From the NCBI GenBank assembly GCA_016301865.1, contig JAEDOP010000024.1, forward strand, positions 1 to 8,373: DNA of 8,373 bases. Direction: 5' to 3'. The notes beneath the pieces are model-generated. The model was not told where the DNA came from. It made no database searches and saw only the letters and a program-made list of their open reading frames with translations. The stretch comes from Alphaproteobacteria bacterium. GTDB taxonomy: Bacteria; Pseudomonadota; Alphaproteobacteria; Rs-D84. The translations under genes and the position numbers were made by a program. Within the stretch, counting starts at the first letter, position 1. Each line of letters begins with the position of its first letter. Below are positions 1 through 5,217 of this stretch, piece after piece.

Positions 1-560
1 AGTTTATGAAAACGTTGGAATTGTTTGGGGTGAAAAATGCTGAAATCGACCTGGCGATTACGCGTGGGTTGGCATACTATACCGGTCTGGTGTTTGAATT
101 TAAATTGCTAAGTCATCCGGAACTGGGGACGGCGGCCGGTGGTGGTCGTTATGCCGATTTGGCCGGAAAATTCAGCAAGACCAAGATTATTGGTGTTGGT
201 GCGGCGATTGGTTTTTCGCGCATATTTGTTGCGCTGATGGAATCTGGGGCGATTGATTTGTCGCGTTTTGAATCGCCAGTTGATGTTTCGGTGCTGTGTA
301 TGGGTAACGAAAACCTGGGGTATGCGGTGTCTGTGTTGAATGCGTTGCGTGACGCGAATGTTGTGGCGGTAGCGTATCTGGATGCGGATAAAAAATTCAA
401 AAACCAAATTGAATACAGTGACAAAATAAACGCTAAATTCAGTGCGATAATTGGCGAAGCGGAAGCAAAAAATCAAGTTGTTGCGTTAAAAAACATGGCA
501 ACCGGAGAGCAGCAGAGTTTGTCGATTGGTGACGTAATAAAGGTTGTGCGGGGTGAATAA
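1..560 (+). CDS. hisS: Histidyl-tRNA synthetase, C-terminal part (5' truncated by the window)
   Basis: Charges tRNA-His with histidine in the cytoplasm. The frame is open to the first base of the window, so the gene starts upstream; about 185 residues are visible. The visible part holds the end of the class II catalytic core. There is the histidine-binding motif RGLAYYTG (family consensus RGLDYYxG), the glycine-rich AAGGGRY segment, and a motif 3 helix GAAIGFSRI with its ATP-binding Arg. A short linker then leads to an anticodon-binding domain of about 95 residues, with the typical FKNQIEYSDKINAKF and ALKNMATGEQQ stretches. The Arg-rich catalytic core upstream is not visible. A HisZ-type regulatory subunit is less likely because HisZ usually lacks this anticodon-binding domain. 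It is followed 2 nt later by prfA, whose ribosome-binding site lies in its last codons, so the two are probably co-transcribed. Confidence 0.93.
   Translation, partial: FMKTLELFGVKNAEIDLAITRGLAYYTGLVFEFKLLSHPELGTAAGGGRYADLAGKFSKTKIIGVGAAIGFSRIFVALMESGAIDLSRFESPVDVSVLCMGNENLGYAVSVLNALRDANVVAVAYLDADKKFKNQIEYSDKINAKFSAIIGEAEAKNQVVALKNMATGEQQSLSIGDVIKVVRGE
550..556 (+). promoter_or_regulatory. Shine-Dalgarno site of prfA inside the end of hisS
   Basis: GGGGTGA lies 6 nt upstream of the prfA ATG at 563 and matches the GGTGA part of the consensus. It overlaps the last Arg-Gly-Glu codons of hisS. Ribosomes finishing hisS would therefore clear or load this site, which suggests translational coupling of the two genes (inference). 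Confidence 0.6.
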
Positions 561-562
561 TT

Positions 563-1627
563 ATGATTGTTGAGCAGAAGTTAAAAGATATTCAAACGCG
601 TGCCGCTGAAATCGAAGCGCAAATGAATTCAGGCGCGGTGTCGGGGGACGAGTTAACAAAACTGTCCAAGGAATATTCGCGACTGAATGAAATATTGCCG
701 ATGATTGTGGAATATTTTCAGACGGTTGCGGGTATCAAAGATGCCGAAGAAATGATGTGTGATGCAGAGTTGCGCGAAATCGCGAACGAGCAGTTGCATG
801 AACTAAACCATCGTTTGCCGGAAATTGAAAAGAATTTACAGATTGCGCTGTTGCCACGTGATGCAGCGGATGACAACAGTGTGATTATGGAAATTCGTGC
901 GGGTGTTGGTGGTGAAGAGTCTGCGTTGTTCGCAGGTGATTTGTACAATCAGTATAAATCATATGCTCTGCGCCATGGGTGGGCGGTCGAGGTTATCGAA
1001 GAAAACGCGACGTCGCTGCGTGGGTACAAAGAAATTGTGTTCAAAATTGATGGTGCAGGTGCGTATGGTCGTATGAAATTTGAATCAGGTATTCATCGTG
1101 TTCAGCGCGTTCCAGAAACCGAAGCAGGCGGTCGTATTCATACTAGTGCGGCATCTGTTGCCGTTATGCCCGAGGCCAAAGATATTGACGTTGTAATCGA
1201 TGACAAGGATATTCGTATCGATGTTTTCCGTGCGTCTGGGGCAGGTGGCCAGCACGTTAATAAAACCGACAGTGCGATACGTATTACCCACTTTCCAACC
1301 GGCATTGTTGTGACGTGTCAAAACGAACGTTCGCAATTTCAGAACAAGACGGTGGCGATGGCGGTTCTGCGTTCCAAGTTGTATGAAAAACAGCGTATGG
1401 AACAGGAAAACGCCAGTAATGCATCGCGCAAATCTATGGTTGGATCGGGCGACAGAAGTGAAAAGATTCGCACCTATAATTTCCCAGAACAGCGCGTGAC
1501 TGACCATCGTATCAAACTGACACTGTATAAATTGGATGATATTCTGTCCGGTGGTGCGGGGCTGGACGAGATGATTGATGCGCTGATTGCGGCGGATCAA
1601 TTGGAACAATTGGCGAATATGGAGTAA
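563..1627 (+). CDS. prfA: Peptide chain release factor 1 (RF1)
   Basis: Recognises UAA and UAG stop codons in the ribosomal A site and triggers peptide release. The protein has 354 residues, the normal length for RF1. Domain 1 is helical (about residues 1-100). The codon-recognition domain carries HRVQRVPETEAGGRIHTS: the PxT tripeptide (PET, 184-186) marks RF1 rather than RF2, which has SPF. The catalytic GGQ loop is at 228-230 in RASGAGGQHVNKTDSAIR. There is no sign of an RF2-type programmed frameshift. The ATG start is set by the GGGGTGA site 6 nt upstream and by normal family N-terminal length. It sits directly behind hisS and ends on a strong terminator. The methyltransferase gene prmC (hemK), which often follows prfA in proteobacteria, is not here. 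Confidence 0.97.
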   Translation: MIVEQKLKDIQTRAAEIEAQMNSGAVSGDELTKLSKEYSRLNEILPMIVEYFQTVAGIKDAEEMMCDAELREIANEQLHELNHRLPEIEKNLQIALLPRDAADDNSVIMEIRAGVGGEESALFAGDLYNQYKSYALRHGWAVEVIEENATSLRGYKEIVFKIDGAGAYGRMKFESGIHRVQRVPETEAGGRIHTSAASVAVMPEAKDIDVVIDDKDIRIDVFRASGAGGQHVNKTDSAIRITHFPTGIVVTCQNERSQFQNKTVAMAVLRSKLYEKQRMEQENASNASRKSMVGSGDRSEKIRTYNFPEQRVTDHRIKLTLYKLDDILSGGAGLDEMIDALIAADQLEQLANME

Positions 1628-1654
1628 AAAAATCCCCCCGTTTGGGGGATTTTT
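1628..1654 (+). terminator. Rho-independent terminator after prfA
   Basis: AAAAATCCCCC (1628-1638) pairs perfectly with GGGGGATTTTT (1644-1654) around a 5-nt loop. The T-run is built into the 3' arm. The hairpin begins right at the prfA stop codon and closes the hisS-prfA unit. Confidence 0.93.
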
Positions 1655-1685
1655 AGTGGTTAGTGTAAGTGGTTAGTGATTAGTG
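1655..1685 (+). repeat. Short direct repeat, 13-nt period
   Basis: AGTGGTTAGTG occurs at 1655-1665 and again at 1668-1678, with a partial third TTAGTG at 1680-1685. It starts immediately after the prfA terminator. The rest of this gap (1686-1777) is A/T-rich and I see no gene in it. Confidence 0.7.
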
Positions 1686-1777
1686 CTGGAATATATAATG
1701 TCGTGATAAATAAAAGTTTAGCGAAGTAAAAAATAAAGTGGCAGTATACGAATACACGTCAAATTGTTATTATAGCG

Positions 1778-1809
1778 AATAAAAATCCCCGTTCCCGGGG
1801 ATTTTTATT
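1778..1809 (-). terminator. Bidirectional terminator between prfA and the barrel gene
   Basis: AATAAAAATCCCC (1778-1790) pairs with GGGGATTTTTATT (1797-1809). The extra G1791-C1796 pair leaves a 4-nt loop. The A-run and T-run make it work on both strands. On the minus strand it starts 3 nt beyond the stop codon of the outer-membrane barrel gene, so that is its main client. On the plus strand it would back up the prfA terminator. Confidence 0.92.
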
Positions 1810-1812
1810 GGT

Positions 1813-2922
1813 TTAAAACGCGTATTTTATATTCATGCCACCAATCCATCCGTTGCGGGCGCCGTCGCGGCGACCAAAGTGCGCGGATATGTTAAAGTGG
1901 TTTACATATTTTTCCAGCGATATACTATATTCGCGATAATTGTCGGTTTCTAGTGCGTCTGTGACAATATCATTGATGTATGTGTCGCCGCCGTTGTCAA
2001 ATATCATTACATATTTGGCGTTCAGTGCACCGAACCATCCGTTTGCGATGTGTTTAATCGCGCGCAGGGTGGGGGTGACTTCGAACATGCTGAATGCGTC
2101 GTTCTTTAAAATATCGCCGGATGCAGATGTGTAATCTTCGCCACGAATCCATGTGTACCCCAGGTGCACGCCAGGCTGTAATGTAAATGTGCCATCCAGC
2201 GCAAAGTCGTATGTGATTTCGGTCGCAGCACCAACCCAGAAATTAGAATGTTCGTCGGTGCCAAATATTGTGTCGGTGGTGTTATTCAATACGCCGCCGT
2301 CAACGGTCGCAAACAGTCCCCAATTACCGAATACGTTGCCGTTATAGATACCAAAGTGGCCGCCCTGGGAATCGATTTGGATTTCGTTATTTTGTTGGTC
2401 ACCATCAATAAAGCCGGCGTACATTCCCCATTTAGACAGTCCGCCCGCGAATTCAGACAGTCCGCCTGCGATGCCGAACATAAATGTGTTTATGTTGGAA
2501 TCTAGGTGTGCGAAATTGTCAAATACAGCGTCGTCGCCCATATGTTGCCAGTTCAACCAAATGCTGTTCAGTGCGGCGTCGGCGTTGTAAATGTCGCCGC
2601 CGCTGCGACCAGCACTGCCGTCGTCGTTATATTCACCGTACATCGGTGCAGTGCCGTACATTGGCGCACGGCCGTATGTAGTGGCAGGGTTTTCGTTGCG
2701 TTGTGCGGAAATTGATTTGGTGCGTTGTTTCTGTGCGCCCATGTTGCCACGCATAGATCCTGCAAACGAAGAAATTGCGGTTTGCGTAATTGTGTGTTGA
2801 ATCGATGCGATGTTGTGCGCTGTAATTGCGTTTGCATAGGCGTGCGTGTTTGTTGCGGCGTGTGCGCCAGACGCGCCCAATAATGAAAATAAAGAAATTG
2901 TAAAAAGGGTTGTGTGTTTCAT
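1813..2922 (-). CDS. Secreted outer-membrane beta-barrel protein, autotransporter-domain type
   Basis: 369 residues. Residues 1-22 are a clear signal peptide (MKHTT, hydrophobic LFTISLFSLLGASG, cleavage after AHA). Residues 23-115 are Ala/Thr/Asn/Gln-rich and low complexity, with a repeated APMYG (86-90, 92-96). From about 118 to the end there are alternating aromatic/hydrophobic and polar strands rich in Gly, Asn and Asp (NFWVGAATEITYDF, GVHLGYTWIRGEDY). The protein ends in NIKYAF, the terminal Phe typical of BAM-inserted barrels. The barrel of about 250 residues matches the 12-strand autotransporter domain class in size; the passenger is very short, so it may be a plain porin-like or adhesin barrel. 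The ATG at 2922 is chosen because the signal peptide starts there. The same frame is open further upstream, but that part reads antisense to aroK. The gene is alone on the minus strand. Ligand and role are unknown. Confidence 0.85.
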   Translation of the reverse strand: MKHTTLFTISLFSLLGASGAHAATNTHAYANAITAHNIASIQHTITQTAISSFAGSMRGNMGAQKQRTKSISAQRNENPATTYGRAPMYGTAPMYGEYNDDGSAGRSGGDIYNADAALNSIWLNWQHMGDDAVFDNFAHLDSNINTFMFGIAGGLSEFAGGLSKWGMYAGFIDGDQQNNEIQIDSQGGHFGIYNGNVFGNWGLFATVDGGVLNNTTDTIFGTDEHSNFWVGAATEITYDFALDGTFTLQPGVHLGYTWIRGEDYTSASGDILKNDAFSMFEVTPTLRAIKHIANGWFGALNAKYVMIFDNGGDTYINDIVTDALETDNYREYSISLEKYVNHFNISAHFGRRDGARNGWIGGMNIKYAF

Positions 2923-2959
2923 GGTTTTCTCTCTTTTTATTTTCTGAATTATGTTTTGT

Positions 2960-2968
2960 ATTATAGCA
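2960..2968 (-). promoter_or_regulatory. Extended -10 promoter of the barrel gene
   Basis: Read on the minus strand this is TGCTATAAT: a perfect -10 hexamer preceded by the TG of an extended -10. No good -35 is present, as is usual for this promoter type. Transcription would start near 2953 and give a leader of about 30 nt. An AAGAGAG stretch just upstream of the start codon is a weak ribosome-binding site. Confidence 0.6.
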
Positions 2969-3016
2969 TAAATTCCCATCAAATAAAATGATAATGTGTT
3001 TTTTATTGAGTGTTTT

Positions 3017-3021
3017 AGGAA
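3017..3021 (+). promoter_or_regulatory. Ribosome-binding site that sets the aroK start
   Basis: AGGAA lies 10 nt upstream of ATG 3032. The alternative in-frame ATG at 2996 has no such site, and the ATG at 3044 is too far away (22 nt). No convincing plus-strand promoter was found in the 109-nt divergent gap. Confidence 0.55.
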
Positions 3022-3031
3022 ATCTGATATT

Positions 3032-3604
3032 ATGTGTGTTGATATGAAAAACGCAAAAGATGAATTTATAGACAGGCCTGTTGTTATGGTTGGTTTAATG
3101 GGGGCGGGCAAAACCAGTGTTGGGCGTGCGTTGGCGCGACGGCTGGGGATTCCGTTTGTGGATTCGGATAAAGAGATTGAAGCCGCTGCCGGGTGTAGTG
3201 TGGTTGATATTTTTTCGCTGTATGGCGAAGAAGAATTTCGTCGCGTAGAACAGCGCGTGATTGAACGCCTGTTGGATACGCCGCCGGCATTGAAAGTTAT
3301 TTCAACGGGCGAGGGGGCGTTTATAACACCTGCGGTGCGTGAAATGGTGCTGGAACGTGCGTTGTCTGTATGGTTGCGGGCGGATTTAGATTTGTTGGTC
3401 AAGCGTACCGGTGCGCGTGATACGCGTCCGCAATTATTGAATACGGATAGTCGTAAGATTTTGCAACAATTGATAGATGAACGTTATGGGATTTATGCGT
3501 TGGCCGACATAACGGTTGAAACGCATGATGAAAATTTACGCAAAACACTGGGGGCGGTGTTGCGTGGCATTGAAGAGTATTCTAATAAACAAGACAAAGA
3601 GTAG
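3032..3604 (+). CDS. aroK: Shikimate kinase
   Basis: Phosphorylates shikimate at O3 with ATP, the fifth step of the chorismate pathway, in the cytoplasm. 190 residues, near the usual 170-190. The P-loop is GLMGAGKTS (21-29). The shikimate/Mg-binding acidic motif is FVDSD (D44, D46), followed by EEFRRVE with the substrate Arg at about 70. A lid region RDTRPQL (129-135) and RYGIYALAD (151-159) supply further Arg residues. One oddity: the family's triple-glycine motif (usually TGGGA) reads STGEGAF (91-97), with Glu at the central Gly. The DNA there (ggc gag ggg) leaves no frame doubt. The gene is divergent from the barrel gene and ends 4 nt before mscL, so they form a pair. aroB, its frequent partner in alphaproteobacteria, is absent. 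Confidence 0.92.
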   Translation: MCVDMKNAKDEFIDRPVVMVGLMGAGKTSVGRALARRLGIPFVDSDKEIEAAAGCSVVDIFSLYGEEEFRRVEQRVIERLLDTPPALKVISTGEGAFITPAVREMVLERALSVWLRADLDLLVKRTGARDTRPQLLNTDSRKILQQLIDERYGIYALADITVETHDENLRKTLGAVLRGIEEYSNKQDKE

Positions 3605-3608
3605 AAAT

Positions 3609-4187
3609 ATGGCAAAAAAGAATAAGTTAATTAAAGAATTTAGAGCTTTTGTTCAACGTGGTAATGCAATCGATATGGCGGTTGGTATCATTGTCGGTAG
3701 TGTTATGACTGGTGTTGTTAATTCGTTGGTCGAAGATGTTATTATGCCGCCGATTGGGTTGTTAATTGGTGGGGTTGATTTTTCCCAGTGGTTCTTTGTG
3801 TTGAGCAATCCGGCAGGCGGTCATTATGAAACAATTGCGGCGGCCCAGGCGGCGGGGGCAACAACCCTGAATTTTGGGATGTTTTTGAACTCTGTGGTCA
3901 GTTTCTTTATCACGATGTTTGCGATATTCTTGTTCGTGCGTACAATGAATAAAATGCGTGATAAAAAACCAGCGAATACGCATGCGTGCCCGTACTGTAA
4001 ATCGACGATTAATAATGCGGCGATCAAGTGTCCGTTTTGCTGTTCGGATGTAGAGGCGGTTGAAACCGGCGCAGTCGTTGAAAGCGATTTGAAGAAAGGC
4101 GTTAAAGAAGTGGCGAAAATTGCAACGAATGTTGCGGATGGTGCGTTGGACAAAATTAAAAAAATTAAAAAGATTACAAAGCGTTAG
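3609..4187 (+). CDS. mscL: Large-conductance mechanosensitive channel MscL with zinc-ribbon-like tail
   Basis: Inner-membrane channel that opens under membrane tension and releases solutes in hypo-osmotic shock. 192 residues, longer than the 130-150 of typical MscL. It has an N-terminal amphipathic helix, then TM1 with the pore-lining pattern GNAIDMAVGIIVG through NSLVEDVIMPPIG (about 19-50). An extracytoplasmic loop (55-88) follows, then TM2 (about 90-111). The cytoplasmic extension holds CPYC (127-130) and CPFCC (141-145), a four-Cys zinc-ribbon arrangement. Last comes a Lys-rich helical tail (DKIKKIKKITKR). Similar Cys pairs occur at the end of some bacterial MscL proteins. The ATG at 3609 is chosen because the MscL N-terminus starts there. 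The frame is open further upstream, but that part overlaps aroK. It lies 4 nt after aroK and ends before a terminator. Confidence 0.94.
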   Translation: MAKKNKLIKEFRAFVQRGNAIDMAVGIIVGSVMTGVVNSLVEDVIMPPIGLLIGGVDFSQWFFVLSNPAGGHYETIAAAQAAGATTLNFGMFLNSVVSFFITMFAIFLFVRTMNKMRDKKPANTHACPYCKSTINNAAIKCPFCCSDVEAVETGAVVESDLKKGVKEVAKIATNVADGALDKIKKIKKITKR

Positions 4188-4223
4188 TTTGCAACTGTTG
4201 ATAAATTAGTTTAATTAAGGGCG

Positions 4224-4250
4224 GGGCAGAGATGTGCTGCCCAGTTTTTT
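4224..4250 (+). terminator. Rho-independent terminator after mscL
   Basis: GGGCAG (4224-4229) pairs with CTGCCC (4237-4242) around a 7-nt loop, followed by AG and six T. The stem is short but GC-rich. It lies about 37 nt after the mscL stop and closes the aroK-mscL unit. Confidence 0.75.
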
Positions 4251-4277
4251 GCTGTTATGGCTGGATTATGTATAGTT

Positions 4278-4306
4278 TTGCATTTAGGCGATGTTTATGA
4301 TATAAT
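4278..4306 (+). promoter_or_regulatory. Sigma-70 type promoter of the small membrane protein gene
   Basis: TTGCAT (-35, 4278-4283), a 17-nt spacer and a perfect TATAAT (4301-4306), preceded by the TG of an extended -10 (4298-4299). Transcription should start near 4313, giving a leader of about 24 nt. This is the best-formed promoter in the window. Confidence 0.75.
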
Positions 4307-4336
4307 GCATATGTGTTTTTTATCAAAGGGGTAAAT

Positions 4337-4522
4337 ATGTTTGTAGTAGGATTGTTGTATATAATTGTTTTGGTTTTGGTGGTGTTGTGGTTTGTGGCGT
4401 GGATTTCAATGCCTTTTAAGTTGGACAGGGTGAACCAAAATTTAGCAGAAATAAAAGAATTATTGCGTGAACAGAAGCAAAACAAAAGGCGCGCAAAAAG
4501 CCTGCGGGGCAGCGATTTATAA
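4337..4522 (+). CDS. Small single-pass membrane protein, 61 aa, function unknown
   Basis: I do not recognise a named family. Residues 1-22 are strongly hydrophobic (FVVGLLYIIVLVLVVLWFVA), one transmembrane segment. Next comes a charged amphipathic helix with heptad-like spacing (LDRVNQNLAEIKELLREQ, about 29-46). The tail is very basic (KQNKRRAKS). By the positive-inside rule the C-terminus should face the cytoplasm. The ATG at 4337 has a strong AAGGGG site 5 nt upstream. An in-frame GTG at 4313 lies at the predicted transcription start and is less likely. The gene has its own promoter and is followed 14 nt later by a long hairpin and a tandem repeat array. The layout (TM helix, coiled coil, basic tail) fits a small membrane scaffold or, speculatively, a type I-like toxin. 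Coding status rests on promoter, ribosome-binding site and sensible protein structure. Confidence 0.72.
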   Translation: MFVVGLLYIIVLVLVVLWFVAWISMPFKLDRVNQNLAEIKELLREQKQNKRRAKSLRGSDL

Positions 4523-4535
4523 AAGGCGCATAATG

Positions 4536-4589
4536 TATATTATGTATAGTTTAGTGTGCTGTGGCACACGTAAACGTATACATAATATA
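4536..4589 (+). repeat. Long near-perfect inverted repeat (24-bp hairpin)
   Basis: The 5' arm reads TATATTATGTATA (4536-4548), GTTTA (4549-4553), GTGTGC (4554-4559). The loop is TGTG (4560-4563). The 3' arm reads GCACAC (4564-4569), TAAAC (4571-4575), TATACATAATATA (4577-4589). That is 24 base pairs with only two single-G bulges (4570, 4576). No T-run follows, so it is not a standard terminator. It starts 14 nt after the small membrane protein stop and runs into the first unit of the 68-bp array. Confidence 0.9.
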
Positions 4590-4790
4590 GATAATTGTGA
4601 GCTTTGGTTTGTGTGTGTTTACTGTGCTGTGGCACACGTAAACGTATACATAATATAGATAATTGTGGGATTTGGTTTGTGTGTGTTTGCTGTGCTGTGG
4701 CACACGTAAACGTATACATAATATAGATAATTGTGGGCTTTGGTTTGCTATGCTGTGCTTGTGGCACACGTAAATGTATATGCATATGCA
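4555..4790 (+). repeat. 68-bp tandem repeat array, about 3.5 units
   Basis: Units begin at 4555, 4623, 4691 and 4754, at TGTGC followed by a short loop and GCACACG. The first two are exactly 68 bp and differ at only three positions by eye. The third is a few bases shorter at its end, and the fourth is partial and decayed after GTGGCACACGTAAA. Every unit keeps the small hairpin TGTGC-loop-GCACA. Units 1-3 keep TAAACGTATACATAATATAG exactly, followed by ATAATTGTG and a G/T-rich stretch. The unit is not a multiple of 3, and reading frames through it are unconvincing. No spacers are present, so it is not CRISPR. Confidence 0.92.
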
Positions 4791-5181
4791 ATGCGAATGT
4801 GTTGAGTAAGTTGATGGCGGTGAAAAATGCAAACCGATGTGCAACAATAGATTCCGGTCTGGTTTATGTTTTGGTTTGATTTGTGGTACAATATTGATGA
4901 TGAATTTGATTGTTCTTGTGGTTTGATAAAAAGTTAAAGTTTTGTGTTGAAAGTTCTGGGTAATAATTTGTTATCAGGCTTATAAATCGATTTGGTCAAT
5001 TTGTTGGTTTCTGGTTTTTTTGGAATCGTAAAATGTCCGAAAAATGGTGATTTGTGCCCTATTCTGGCTCAAAAAATCGAAAAAATGGCGGATTTCTGCG
5101 GGTTTTCGGGTGTTTGTGCGCCCGATGGGGCGGTTTTTAGGGGCTTTTTTGTGGTGGGGCGGGTGATTTTTGTGACGACGG
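4791..5181 (+). other. G/T-rich intergenic stretch without a recognised gene
   Basis: No frame here gives a convincing protein. An open frame from a TTG at 4992 to 5207 lacks a ribosome-binding site and family features. Visible elements are a TACAAT (4887-4892) with no good -35, an imperfect direct repeat at 5038-5057 and 5078-5099 (CGAAAAATGGTGATTTGTGC against CGAAAAAATGGCGGATTTCTGC, one-letter gaps), and a small hairpin with a T-run at 5119-5138. Base use is extreme: in 5101-5160, 50 of 60 bases are G or T. It could hold a small RNA, but I cannot show this. Confidence 0.5.
5119..5138 (+). terminator. Possible small terminator hairpin
   Basis: CGCCC (5119-5123), loop GATG, GGGCG (5128-5132), then G and five T. 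The stem is only 5 bp. It has no gene directly upstream, so if real it would end an unrecognised transcript or run-through from the repeat region. Confidence 0.4.
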
Positions 5182-5210
5182 TTGATTTTGTGATGCCGCT
5201 GGGCTAGAAT
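5182..5210 (+). promoter_or_regulatory. Promoter of tlyA, probably giving a leaderless mRNA
   Basis: TTGATT (5182-5187), a 17-nt spacer and TAGAAT (5205-5210), each close to consensus. The expected start point, 6-8 nt past the -10, is at 5216-5218, which is the start codon itself. There is no Shine-Dalgarno site upstream of either candidate ATG. Confidence 0.55.
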
Positions 5211-5217
5211 AATGTGT

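Noticed and set aside
1757..1774. TATAAT and TTGACG on the minus strand in the prfA-barrel gap
   Set aside because: The two boxes are in the wrong order for a promoter: the TTGACG lies downstream of the TATAAT.
2923..3402. N-terminal extension of the barrel protein to 529 residues
   Set aside because: The extension is antisense to aroK and passes through the promoter. The signal peptide at residue 161 of that frame shows the true start at 2922.
3516..3608. N-terminal extension of MscL
   Set aside because: It overlaps aroK in another frame and adds no MscL-like sequence. The family start MAKKNKLIKEF is at 3609.
4555..4790. CRISPR array
   Set aside because: Units are contiguous 68-bp tandem copies with no unique spacers, and no cas genes are nearby.
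4540..4847. Long open frames on the minus strand across the 68-bp repeats
   Set aside because: They are products of a repeat free of stop codons in two frames. The 68-bp unit is not a multiple of three, the peptides are His/Cys/Tyr-rich nonsense, and no ribosome-binding site is present.
4814..4879. 21-codon open frame starting with ATG
   Set aside because: No clear Shine-Dalgarno site and no recognisable feature; a frame this short is expected by chance.
5127..5163. G-quadruplex on the plus strand
   Set aside because: Four G-runs are present (5127, 5140, 5156, 5161), but two loops are 9 and 12 nt, longer than usual. The strand is G-rich everywhere, so chance is likely.
4992..5207. 71-residue open frame before tlyA
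   Set aside because: It begins with TTG, lacks a ribosome-binding site, has skewed composition caused by the G/T bias, and ends inside the tlyA promoter region.
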